DNA of 64,000 bases, from the NCBI GenBank assembly GCA_035048485.1, contig CM068590.1:11583329-11647328 (forward strand), written 5' to 3'. The stretch is from Pteria penguin (taxonomy: Eukaryota > Mollusca > Bivalvia > Pterioida > Pteriidae). The position numbers and the translations under genes were made by a program. Shown here piece after piece: positions 1 through 12,300 of this stretch (position 1 is the stretch's first letter; every line of letters starts with the position of its first letter). Under the pieces are notes generated by a model. It had not been told where the DNA came from, made no database searches, and worked only from the letters and a program-made list of their open reading frames with translations.

Positions 1-141
1 AAGACAAACATGTATTTCGCATGGCCGGCCGTGAAAAATAAAAAAATGAAAGAATGAGATAAAAAATAAATTAAGAAATAAGCCAATACATTGATTTCAG
101 TCTTGTTATCATACCTCGAAATTTTATGAGATTATTCATTT

Positions 142-450
142 TTATATAACCTCCACTTCAGGTAGAGAGCGGACTGCAACCCGCTTGGTTAGCGTAGATG
201 AAAACATGTATGCGTATTCTGAAAATTTATTTTTAGTTACCATTTGATGAAAATCAGTTGATATTAATACAGCCGGTGCTTTTTGCCGAAAATCGCAATA
301 TTTGTCTACTATCAGGGACGTATACATATCTAACAGCTTAGACACTTGCTGTTTTAAACTTTTATTCATTATTATCAGAGTATATATGTCTCTGATATTA
401 TCAGATATCCCAATCCACTGCCACAGTATGATGGGATTTTTTAAATTCAA
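142..450 (-). pseudogene. Coding-like ORF fragment of unknown identity
   Basis: An open frame of about 100 codons ends in a stop at 142-144. Its composition is protein-like rather than low-complexity; part of it reads KYCDFRQKAPAVLISTDFHQ. I recognise no family. The frame's nominal start is not convincing, and an acceptor-like CAG lies just upstream of the codons for WIGISDN, so it could be the last exon of a gene extending beyond what is visible, or a fragment of a dead mobile element. The agagacatatatac motif recurring in local hairpins lies inside it, which favours a repeat origin. Confidence 0.25.
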
Positions 451-500
451 AGTTATTCATTGAAGTTTCCCTGTGTAATTCTACTACCGGTATACATGTG

Positions 501-531
<31 letters not shown>
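501..531 (+). repeat. (CAA)n microsatellite
   Basis: About ten uninterrupted CAA units. Confidence 0.95.
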
Positions 532-532
<1 letters not shown>

Positions 533-1037
533 TTACTGAACAAACATTATGTTTGAAAACATTTTTTTTTCATAAAATATTATCCCATATTATCCGCTGT
601 TTTGTTTGTTTGAAATGAGGATACGATTATCCCGTTTCTCAGAATGAATTAGAATAATAACAAAAAATAAAACATGAAATTCATTCATTTCAGACGGTTT
701 TTTTTCTAAACAACTGTTCGTTAGTTAATCATGACATTCCAGCGTTCATATAATCAGAGACATAATATATATACATATGTGTATATATGTCTCTGATATA
801 ATACTGAATACCGTGACCCAGGAACGTATATTGAGATACATTTACATAAGTACACCTTTTCGACAACATTTTGGGTGGGGCACTGCTACCCCAGAACAGA
901 GACATGCAACACATGTGCGTATGTCTCTGCCCTAAATAAATGTTGATGAACCTCGATATATTTCTCTAATTTTACTTACCCTATCATTTTATATTAGGTC
1001 ATGTAACAAAAACTTCAATTTCACTTATCGTATCAGA

Positions 1038-2903
1038 ACAACAGCAAGAGATTCTGGTCATACCTGAAGAGCAAACGTCAGGACTCACAAGGAGTAGCCC
1101 CACTGAGGAAGACAGATGGACTCCTGTACAGTGATTCTGAATCCAAAGCGGAAATACTCAACCAACAATTTCATTCCGTATACACGAGGGAGGATATCAC
1201 ATGGATGCCAAACAAAGGTGCAAGTCCTTATCCAGCGATGCCTTCAATCCAAGTCAGCCAAGCAGGGGTCCACAAGTTACTCAGGAACATCGACTCCCAC
1301 AAAGCAACAGGACCAGATGGAATCCAAGCAAGGCTTCTACATGAGTATGCAGACCAAATAGCTCCAGCATTGACCAAAGTCTTCCAGATCTCATTGGATT
1401 CAGGCACCATCCCAGACGACTGGAGATCAGCTTCTATTGTTCCAGTGTACAAGAAAGGTGATAAGCATCAGGCCTCCAACTACTGACCAGTCTCCCTGAC
1501 CCCCATCTCCTGTAAATTACTGGAACACATCATCCACAGCCAGGTAATGGACCACTTCGACCAGCACTCTATCCTCAGCAACAGTCAACACGGCTTCAGA
1601 TCCAAGCGTTCCTGTGAAACTCAGCTAGCCATCACCATAGACAGTATTGCCCGCACTTTAGACCAGGGGGGGGGGGGCAAGTCGACATTGTTCTGCTAGA
1701 CTTCTCGAAAGCATTTGACAAGGTGCCACATAAGAGATTGCTACATAAGCTGCAGTTCTATGGTGTACGAGACAACACTCTGCTATGGATTAAGGACTTC
1801 CTGAACAACAGACAACAACAAGTTCTTCTAGACGGCCATGCCTCATCTAGTGCAGATGTCCTATCAGGAGTACCACAGGGAACAGTACTTGGACCGCTGC
1901 TCTTCCTCACATTCATCAATGACCTCCCAGAAGCCACCAAGTCAGAAACCAGGTTGTTCGCAGATGATTGTTTACGGTACCGCCCGATCAACAACACAGA
2001 GGACAGCAACAGGCTACAGCAAGACCTTACAGCACTTGAGAAGTGGGAAGAAGAGTGGCAGATGTCCTTCTATCCGGAGAAGTGCGTGGTCATACAGGTC
2101 TCATCAAAGCGGAAAACAATCAGTGCAGACTACAGACTACACAGCCATAAGTTAGAAGTAGTGGACTCGAGCAAGTACCTGGGAGTTACAATCAGCAGCA
2201 ATAATGAAGTGGAACAAGCACATTGATGCCATCACAGCGAAAGCCAATAGGACTCTAGGCTTCCTGAAGCGAAATCTCCGAGGTTGCAGAACATCAGCAC
2301 GGGTTAGAGCCTATGAAGCCATTGTACGTCCAACGCTGGAGTACGCTGCCTCCATATGGGACCCTCACACTAGCGGAAAGGTCAACCAGATAGAGAAAGT
2401 CCAACGTAGAGCGGCACGATTCGCTACAAGGAACTACCGGGATAGGAAAGCAGGCAGTGTCACCAACATGGTCAACTCCCTGGGATGGGAACCACTACAG
2501 ATCAGAAGAGTAAAGATCCGCCTTCTGTTGCTATTCAAGATCCAGCACAATCTAGTGGCCATTCCAGCAGAACAATACCTAATCCAGACAGACAACAGGA
2601 CAAGGGGACAACATACCTTTCGCATCCCAACAGCGAAAAAGGATGTATACCGGTTCTCCTTCTTCCCGCGAACCATCAGGGATTGGAACAGACTCCCATC
2701 AGCAATGACATCAGCATGTTCCTTGGAGGACTACAGGACTGCAATGGGCAACATACCACCTGCCCACTTCAGCTTAGGATGAGGACAAAAGATTTTAACT
2801 TTTTAACTGTATCATACTGCCCTGAGAGGCTTTTATCTTGACTGCCACATGAAGTATAACGCTCAACTTTTGAGTAGACTTCGTATTGGAAGAAGAAGAA
2901 GAT
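1038..2903 (+). mobile_element. 5'-truncated, decayed LINE (CR1/Jockey-type reverse transcriptase)
   Basis: This is the 3' half of a non-LTR retrotransposon ORF2 in three broken frames. The first segment (about 1038-1486) carries the pre-RT region, with HKATGPDGIQ and SIVPVYKKGDK, and ends at an in-frame TGA (1484-1486). The frame then continues past that stop, with a GFRSKRSCETQL motif, until a run of 12 G at 1666-1677 shifts it. The second segment (about 1678-2226) has LLDFSKAFDKVP, GVPQGTVLGPLLF and the catalytic FADD at 1957-1968. An extra base near 2202 shifts the frame again; the third segment (2204-2782) is the thumb and C-terminal region typical of CR1/Jockey elements. The 3' end has a GAAGAAGAAG tail near 2889-2903. 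The endonuclease and ORF1 are absent. The element is inactive. Clade assignment between CR1, Jockey and relatives is not certain. Confidence 0.92.
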
Positions 2904-3256
2904 ACTTTAAAAACACCACACATACAAACACACACACACATAAACATGCACACACAAAGAGACCTACACACATGTGCATATATATAACAATTGCATTTTA
3001 ATACTTCTAAAGGGTTTATATAACATAAAACTTTATTTTCATGTCATTCGTGTCTTTATATTTTCATACCGTTATACCATGCTCAGAAATGTCGTAAAAT
3101 ATATTTCATACATCTGGTAGTATTTCAAATATATACATATCTGTTTTCTAGATTTACGTGCAACATTTTGTCATATAATTAACAATATAACAGAGTTCAT
3201 GGTATATTTTAAAATAAATACTTTCACGCAGTTGTCGTAAACCAGGGTTGGCATTT
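2904..3256. other. Spacer between LINE and CFAP251 promoter
   Basis: A degenerate CA-rich stretch (about 2913-2975) is followed by AT-rich DNA. No gene is seen. Confidence 0.6.
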
Positions 3257-3298
3257 CCGGAAGTTGCGCGGAAAAATAAACAGTGTTGCTAAGGTAAA
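3257..3298 (+). promoter_or_regulatory. CFAP251 proximal promoter: ETS site and RFX X-box-like site
   Basis: Two motifs lie 95-136 bp above the CFAP251 start codon. CCGGAAGT (3257-3264) matches the ETS core. GTTGCTAAGGTAAA (3285-3298) matches 12 of 14 positions of the X-box consensus GTHNYYATRRNAAC, the site through which RFX factors switch on ciliary genes. No TATA box is evident. The motif match is seen directly; use as an RFX target is inferred from the gene's ciliary role. Confidence 0.5.
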
Positions 3299-3392
3299 TT
3301 GCTCTTCTTATTTCCTGCAAAAGTGTGCTTTTGTCGTCTGTTTATCAGAATAAATTTAGTCTGACACCTGTTGTTTGAACTCAACAACAGAT

Positions 3393-6300
3393 ATGGCAGA
3401 CGAAGAAGGACAGAAAAGCCCAGTTCTTGAGGAGAAAGCGCCTTCTCCTGAGGTAACGGAGGATAAGGGGGAAGAAGAGGTGAAACTAGAAGCAGAAGAA
3501 AATATAGAAAAACCCGATGTTGCAGAGCAAAAGCAAGAGGAAGATGTAAATCAGAATTCTGGAGGTGATGAACCAGAGAAAAAAGAAGAAGAAGCAGAAA
3601 AACCACAAGAATCGGAAAATGCCCCGGAAACACAAGCATCAGAAACAGTGAATGAAGATGCAACTGAATCAAAATCTGATGAAAAACAAGAAAGCAAGGA
3701 AGGCGAAGAACAGAAAGAGGCAGTGCCAGAGGAGAGGTCATCACCAGTTGGGGAAGAGAAATCGAAATCTCCACCACTTGTGGAAAATGTTAAGGTAGAA
3801 AAAACAGAAGATGAAAACAAAGTGGAGGAAAAACCGAAATCACCCGAAGTTAAGACAGAAGAACAACCAAGTGCACCAGAGGAAAAAAGTCAAGCAGCAG
3901 AAAAAAATGAACAACCAACAGAAAGTGTTGAGGCTACATCTGCCGCAAAAGCGCCATCTACTCCACCACCCACGGAAACTCAAACTGCGACAAGTCAAGA
4001 TGAAACGGTACCTGTCACTGTAGACACTGTGGTCACTCCAGCTCCTGGTCCCCCAGATGCACCAGAAATTCCATCTCCAGAAAAGACTGATATGGGACTT
4101 GAAAGTAGCAGCGTCTCCACTCAAGCATTGGTAAGTTTTAAATGTCTATGTTGAATGTCATAAAGAAAATCTGGCAAATAGTAGTGCCTCTTGTATCGAA
4201 AATTTTATGTGTTTATTGTAATGACTTGACTGGACTAAGTGATGACTATTTCCATTTAGTAGAATTGTGACCAGCTGGTGCTTGGAAGTAGTAAGTGTAT
4301 GGTTTGAAACCTATTTGATGATAAATTATATTAACTTCACAGGAAACTTCATGGCTATTATATGCTAATGAGTATATAACTTTCCTTCATATGTTATTGT
4401 CAACAAGGTGTATAACAATATTTATATAAAGTGTTGTCTCTGTTAGGAACTTTGGACCTTTGGATTTAAAGTGAATTCCCTCTAACTGAGTTAGTAACAA
4501 GTGACTTGACAGAACAAATACCAGTTACATTATTACTATGTATGTCTCAAATATATGTATGCGGTCCAGGGTCCAAACTGATCAATCATTAGATTGATTT
4601 GTGTTCTTTGATATTGGTATAAACATCTAAATGATTTATTGATTTATTTTACAGAATATCATATGGTCCTTTGGTTTGAACAGAAATATCCCTGTATTGA
4701 ATTTGACAGATAATACTAGGAAAATAATTATGTATGCTTGTGCGCATGTTGGTGTTTTGTATGATTTTGAGAATAACAGACAACACACACTGCAAGGCCA
4801 TGTAAGTATATATTCTTGCAAATACAGTTGACCCTCTATAACTGGAACTTGAAGTGTCTGTGTAAAGTAGATTGATTTAATTTAGCAGATCAGTTTGAGT
4901 TAGGGATTTATATACTTAAGTATTTTACATTAATTATAAAATAAGGGTTTTGAATATCGGTTTAAACTGTTACGAGTAATCGAAGTAAACAAGAGTCCCC
5001 TGTAATATGTTTAAAATTAATTAATATATGTGCATATCATTTTTCTGTATTAGTGAATATCAAATATATAAATGCATGCTACAGAGATGACATTTAAATT
5101 ATGTTTGCATATGAAACAGGGCACAAAATGAATATGTTGTTGAATGAAGTAGTGTCATACTTTAAATTTCTCCTTTTCATTTTCTTTATATGGTAACACA
5201 TGTACCGTATTCACTCGTGTATAATACACACTTTTTTTCACAAAATCTGACTTCGATTTTCCAGGTGCGTATAATACACAAGATCTAAAACAAGAACCTT
5301 TTTTCCAGACATAAGAATTCATATTTCCGTAGCGATATTGCCATAATTGTCTACTGACAATGATCAGAACATGACCATTAGAGTATGGGAACCCCCACTT
5401 GACCACTGAAATGGATTTTAGACACTTGATAAAGAGGTTATCATTTCAGTTTTACCTCCTTGTGTTGAACACTTTACAATATGCGCAGAAATGAAGATGT
5501 TTTTTTCAAATGAGAATAGCATATTTTAAAAGAACAAGTGCCGATGCAATCCAATTATCTTATCATCGTCAATCAAGGTGAAATGGCTTCGCAATCAAAC
5601 AATCAGCCATCGCGGTACACCCCGCTGGGATAATTGATTGTTCGCATTACTTCTACCTTTACTGCTGTGTTAATCAATTAATTTTGTACAAAGATTGACA
5701 CTTCGGGACAACGAGTGTAAAATATATAGAAAATGATGGCTGTGCTTCATTATCGGTATTTTATCAAGAGTACTAACAGGGACGTATATAACACATATAT
5801 ACACGTCCCTGATACTAATTACAATTTTATTAACCATTCTTTAGTTTTGTTTCTAAACACATTTATTAGATCACAAATTAATTTTATTACGGAAGTTGGG
5901 TTTATTCCATTCATTGAATATCCTAAGGTTCAGACGCTTAACCAATTATGTTTTCCGTAAAGTGAAATCTGTAATATAGAGATTTTTTCTATGTATACTT
6001 GAAGTTCTTGATCACTTGCTTATCCGGCAATTTTATCTGCGTATTATACACGAGATGTAGACTTTTTCTCCAATTATTTTCAAAAAGTTGGGGCGCGTAT
6101 TATACACGGATGCGTACTATACACGAGTGAATACGGTATTTCTTAACACTCAGATACTTCATAAAAAGGACAAATGAGTATTGAATGAAATTTCATAATT
6201 ATTTACATATATATTTAGTCATGTTAATTTGATATATAGCACAGTGGATTATCAACTTGAATAGCTTAGCTATATAGCACAGTGGTTTGTCAACTTGAAT

Positions 6301-9300
6301 AGCTCTGCTATATATAGCACAGTGATTTCTCAACTTGAATAACTTAGGTGTGATAGCATCCACATTCAAAGATATATATCCAAGTGTAGCTTATTAGAAT
6401 CACTATACATGGTAAGAAACACAAATTCAAATCAGTGGTGCATTTAACAGACTGACTGGCTTGCAAAGATATTTGCAATTTGTTTCAAATTTTCATCAGG
6501 ACAAAAGATTTTAAGATGTTATGTTTTTTTGGTGCAACTTTTACTAGAAAAACTTTTTTAATTGTGTAAATATGACAATAATATTTGGATTTTGACATCT
6601 AGATCAATCCCCTGACATGTACATGTGTGAGTGAGGACAAACGGTGGTTGGCTACGGGAGACAAAGGACCTGATTCAACTGTCATCATCTGGGACACATA
6701 TACAGGGTAAGTCTTTAAGTCTATCACTGGTCTGAGCCTAGTGTAACTACTTATACCTAAAGATGTAAATGTAAATATAAAATTTATGATGAAATCTATG
6801 TTGTCTAATTACACATAGAGATTTACTTGACATGCAATTTTAATGCGTACTTAATTATGTTTACAAGGTTAAGCAACATGCCAAGTAATTGTAAATTGCA
6901 TCTGTGTTTACATTTATGTGTGAGTTGAAGACATTTAGGTAAACTTGACTCTGAGATATATTTTTTTTACCACTCCCTTCCTAAATGAAAAGGTACAGGC
7001 ATCTTTGAAAAGAAAAACACTATAGTGCAGTGAATTAGTTCTTCAATACACCAATACAATGTAACAGATAGGGTGAAAATTAATGGCCAGACTGGGATTT
7101 GAGCATTGAACCTTCTCCCTACTATGCAGATACTCTACCAACTGAAATATCTTGAATGATATCTAAGTCTTCCCCATCCTTCCTTACTAACGTGCGGTTT
7201 CCCTGAAATCTCACTGATTCAAGGCCTTTTGTCATACTTTCCTCTATACAAGCACAGCCACCCAGTGGGAGCTGGTTGAACTTCCAGTACTGTATCATTT
7301 AGTGAGCTAATAATCTTGACCAGACTTGCATTTGGACTCAGAAACCTCCACCAACCCTGTAGATGCTCCATCAAATGAGTTGTCTGAACTGTTAACTCAG
7401 TTTGCCAAAATATTAATGAGCATGCCTCACTATAACAGTTTTACATTTTAGTAATTAATAAAAATCAGAATTATATTTCTTCACATGCATGATGGTAATT
7501 ATATGTAATAAAATTCAACAAACTTGAATAAATTCTGACTTGTCAATTTTTTACAGCATACCCGTTCAGACTTTATTTGATGATGGTAGCGGTAAAAGTG
7601 ATGGAGTTGTTGCCATGGCAATGACCCCAGATGCAAGATATTTAGCAACACTCAGTGCTTCAGATCCTCAAGTAAGTTATAGATTGCATTAGAAAAAAGA
7701 AATTATTTTCAGTATTTATTTAAACTGAACAAGCCTCAGCAACAAAAGATTTTGACAACTTCTGTTTATTTTGTACTTTTTGTTTACCTTCAGTTTTTTA
7801 TTACAATTCCAATAATTCATACACCTTTATTCTAGAAGTAAAACAGAGAGAAATTCTTTTTTTGTAAAATATGCAAGGCATAGCATCTGATTTCCTGTAC
7901 AAGAATTTTGTATAAAATGTCAAGTTTTAATTGATGCTCTGAGATATACTAAATTATTGGATGTTTTTGAAATTGTCTGCTATGTCTTTTCAGATCCTTG
8001 CCATTTGGAACTGGACCATAGATGGAGACACACCCCTTTGCACTGCTCAACTCAAAAGCAGCTATGGCGTCCAAAGATTTGTACATTTCAATCCAGAGGA
8101 CATTCATTACCTTGTCTGTAACAGTGATTCTCAAGTGATATTCTGTCATTGGGTAAGATATTAATGTCAGCAAGTGAAGTAAACTCCTCCTCCAAGCCGG
8201 GAAGACTGTCTAAGGGGTGGAGCTTAATGTCAGCAAGTGGCATCTTTATTACTTGCATAATAAGTAAAATTAATATTGACTATTGTTAATATTATATGTT
8301 TAATCTTTATTCATAAAATTCATTTATCAACCACCATTTCCTGGTGGGACATAAAACAATAGCCACTATTTGCAGCAAAATACATACCAGTTTTCATGTA
8401 ACATGTAACCTTTGTGTTACCAGTTGTTTACATGTGCAGTACATGTCGGCAACCTACATCACAAGGTCAGAAGGTGCATGTTTGGTGGCATCACACATAC
8501 ATGTATACTGGTGACTTGAAGCTGAATGTCTCTATTAACTGAACATAGGTTAACTTTCCCAGCAAAAAGCCAATTCCCATTGATAGCGTAATGAGATTTC
8601 AGATTACAGTACATATGAAAGTCCAGATAGAATTTACGATATGGACACTAGGTGCATGTTTCGGATACGCACCATCATCATTGATCCTAAACCAAGACCA
8701 ATTATAAACCAAATAGCTGACGTCAATAACCAAACAGCGATCAAAGTATGGTTGTAAATGATCCAAAAGTTAAGAAATTTCAACAAAATATCTTTTAATT
8801 GACCTTTTTCCAATTTTAAATGATGTAAGAGGTCTAATAGCAGACAAACCACATTTTGCCCGAATTTTCATTATGACTTAAATGCTTGGATTGTGACGTC
8901 ACAGTAGTATGACGCAAATCTATGTGGCAAAACTTCATTTTTCCGATATTGCCCCTTACACCATGTAAAATAGGAAAAAGGTCTATTGGGAATGCTTTTG
9001 AAAACACCATATCAACTGAAATTGTTCGTGATACTTGGATTCAAGTGTGACTGTGTCCTTAGGGAGATGAATCTGGTTAAACTTCAACAATATGGAGAAA
9101 GGACCTTGAATAAGGACACAAAACAAAATACCAGGTTGAGGCCTAATCTTAGGAACTTTTGAGTCAAAATACAATATGTAAAACCCTGAATCAGGTACTC
9201 CACTATCACCATTACCATAGTGTTGTTACTACTATTTTGGTGAAATGATTCATGTTTGGTATCAAACAATAACAGACACAATATTTTAATCGTCTTAATT

Positions 9301-12300
9301 GTATAGCTGAAAACTCAGAAGTATGCATCATGTTTAAGTTGTTTTGATTTACTGGAGATTGCATTGCTTTTAATACTTTTTTATTCACACGGCAGGATGG
9401 AAGCAACGGCACATGTTGTGTTAAAAAGTAAACAAAAAAATTAATCAAATCCCGACAAATTCAGCAGAATGACCTTCTTGACCTTTTTGCTTGCTTCTTT
9501 TGTAGTCGGACAATCACATGGAGTATTTTGCTCCTCCTCTGACTGATCAAGATTTTAACAAGGCTGTTGGACGTTACAGTCAGTCGATCTTCCAGAGGAA
9601 CAGCACACGTGTCTTGACGTCAACATCTATCGGCAACCTGGTTGTCTGGGATAATAATAAACCAGTTACCAAATGTAAATATTAATAAATATTATCATTA
9701 AGTACTCCTCTGCAGAGTAGAATCAACCTTAAATACATTTTACATTTTAAGTACTCTTCTGCAGAGGATTTAATCACAGACATTTCTTACATTTTATGTA
9801 ACAAAGAAGTCATCAGTTGTAGAACAATTAGTCTCTTTCTATACATAATGTTTTCTTCGAAGTCTTAATTTATTTAACAATTCGATTCATTTCATGTATT
9901 TTTTACCCAGAGTACATAAACCCTGATAATATTTTAAAGACAATAATAAAGCTTTGATTCATTATAGTTTTACGTCACTCCACAGTTATTTTAAGTATAT
10001 GGTGGCGGCATCTGCCTAATGCATTGCTTAGAGACATATCTTTTCATCAAACCTACCTGAAGCAGTGAGGGATCTTTTATGTGCCACGCCTACCATGACA
10101 AGGGACCTTGGCTTTTCACTCTCTCATCCAAAAGACAGAACACCGGTGTTCCCTCGGTGGGAGTCAAACTTGGAACCTATCGGTCACCAGCCCAGCACCT
10201 CATCCACTGAGCCACACAAACTTTAATAAAGCTTTGAAGTTCATACTTAGTAGGTCATAATTGAAATTTGTCATTGATCTTCATATATTTCTTTCCTTCT
10301 TTTTTTATCTGCAGTATTAAGTTCTGAACCATCTGCAGACAAAAAAGCACTGAAAATTATCCGTCTACAAGACAGAGGAATCAATGTTTTAACCACCACA
10401 GACAAGTAAGTTTAAATACTTGTAATCAAGAAAGGTAACTCTTTATCAAGGGAGATAACTATACTTGTAACTATGATATTGTAAGGAATGAGTGGAGAAG
10501 GTTATGTCAGATGCAAACATAAATAATAGCAAAGTGAAATATATTTCTTCACCACCACTCTGCAGAAATATTGCCCCTTGACATTGCCTCTCTATTCTGT
10601 TTTCACACATCAAGTACATTATCAGACCAGAAGGAGTGAAACTGGAATAAAAGTAAAATGGTTGGCTCAGAGTCATTTTATTTGAGATCTTTATGGCATT
10701 TTTAAGTAACAAAATTCATGTTCGGAAATGACAAGTAATGAAATACATTCATGAAAATGAAGTAAAACCCAGTATGGCAGTTGTGAGCAGACGAATGAGA
10801 CAGAGATCCATAAAATCTTTACCTTCTAAAGGAAAAGAATTACTTAGAAACAAATATTTTACTTATTTCTTATCTCTTCTGGCGCACAAACTGTTTAAAA
10901 AAAAATGACATGAAATTTGAAAGGGAACTGAAATAATTTTTTGCATTTCAGGTTTATTGTTGTAGGAGATATGGCAGGGCATGTGAAGTTTTTCGACCAA
11001 AGCCTGAAACTTGTCCATTGGTAAGATGTAGTTTCTGTAATTCTTGAAAATACTCTTTTATCAGACATCTGAATCTAATGATTATGATGCTAGATGGATT
11101 TAATCAGCAAGGGCTACAGAGCTAAGTTGGTTTAAAATTTATTATTTTCTCCAAAACTTTTCACTATTTCAGTTATTTTAAAAACATTTTTTGTAGAAAA
11201 TTTGTATTTTGATTTTAATGAGGGTTTCTTGTTATATTTAAAGGTATCAGGATTTCAACCTTGGTCCAGTGACATCTGTTTCTTTTGCGCACCATCCTGA
11301 CTTTGATGCAGTGTAAGTGTAGTTTATTTTTCTGAGAGATTTTAGCAGCTGACAGCATAAGAGTAAAATAGTAAATCTGTGAACTTGAGTTCTCTCAAAA
11401 TATTATAAAACAGCATGAATTAAGCATAAAGGTCATGGTCAAGGGCACGAGGTCAATAACCTTGGTGTAATTTCAAAGAGCTTTTTTAGTGGAGTATGCA
11501 TACCAAATTATGAAGTGCCTATCTCTCACAGTTCCAAAATTATGGCAAAGGTTAAAGTTGACAACAAACAGACAAAAAAAACAAAGAGACAAACAGAATT
11601 TTAGGACAAAAACAAAATGTGCCTGATCTATCAATCCAGGGGCATGAAAAAGCTAAAAATGTGATACATTATAATTGAAAAAAAGATTAATTAACTAGAT
11701 AGAAATGGTATCAATATTTGATGTGAGAGACTGCCATCATAGCACAATCAGTTAAGAAGTCGGATCGTGACCATTAGGTAGCAGGTTAGAGTCCCGATGA
11801 TCGTTAGTATTCGTTCTGTATTTCTGATGAAATAATAAAAACAGTGGCATGTAAAAGATCCCTCACTGCTTCAGATGAGTCCTTTACATGGGTATAAATT
11901 TCTGTGTATTGCATCAGGCAGATGCTGTCTCCATGTAAGGAAATAATCGTGGAGTGACATAAAACAAGAATAGTCAGTTATTGCATCAGGTAGATGTCTT
12001 CATCAATAAATGGCAATAATCTTGGTGTGACTTAAAACAAGAATCAAAACAAATAAACAACATTTATTTATGAGGTGAGGAAAAATAGCGTTTGGTCAGT
12101 TTCTGAAAATTTGGATATTTTTTTGTTGTTGTAGTGCCAAAGATGGTTCAAACTATCCACCAGATGCCACCATCGAGGCCCGCAGCTTTGTCATCAAAGA
12201 TTTTGTAGTCGGCAGTAGTATTGCTATTTTTGGAAGTGTGACAGCTGATGGTACAAAGGTCAAGGTAAGAGTGTAAAATGATATTTTTAAGGCCACGCAA

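Larger units (their letters stand above)
1..1037. other. AT-rich left flank with hairpins and a CAA microsatellite
   Basis: No gene is certain here. The stretch holds a (CAA)n run at 501-531, three short inverted repeats built on agagacat/atgtctct arms (around 373-405, 756-800 and 897-929), and a coding-like minus-strand ORF at 142-450 that is listed separately. The remainder is AT-rich with no recognisable element. Confidence 0.6.

Noticed and set aside
3289..3777. 162-aa minus-strand Leu/Ser-rich ORF
   Set aside because: Mirror frame of the acidic, low-complexity CFAP251 exon 1; composition follows from the GAA/CAG codons on the other strand.
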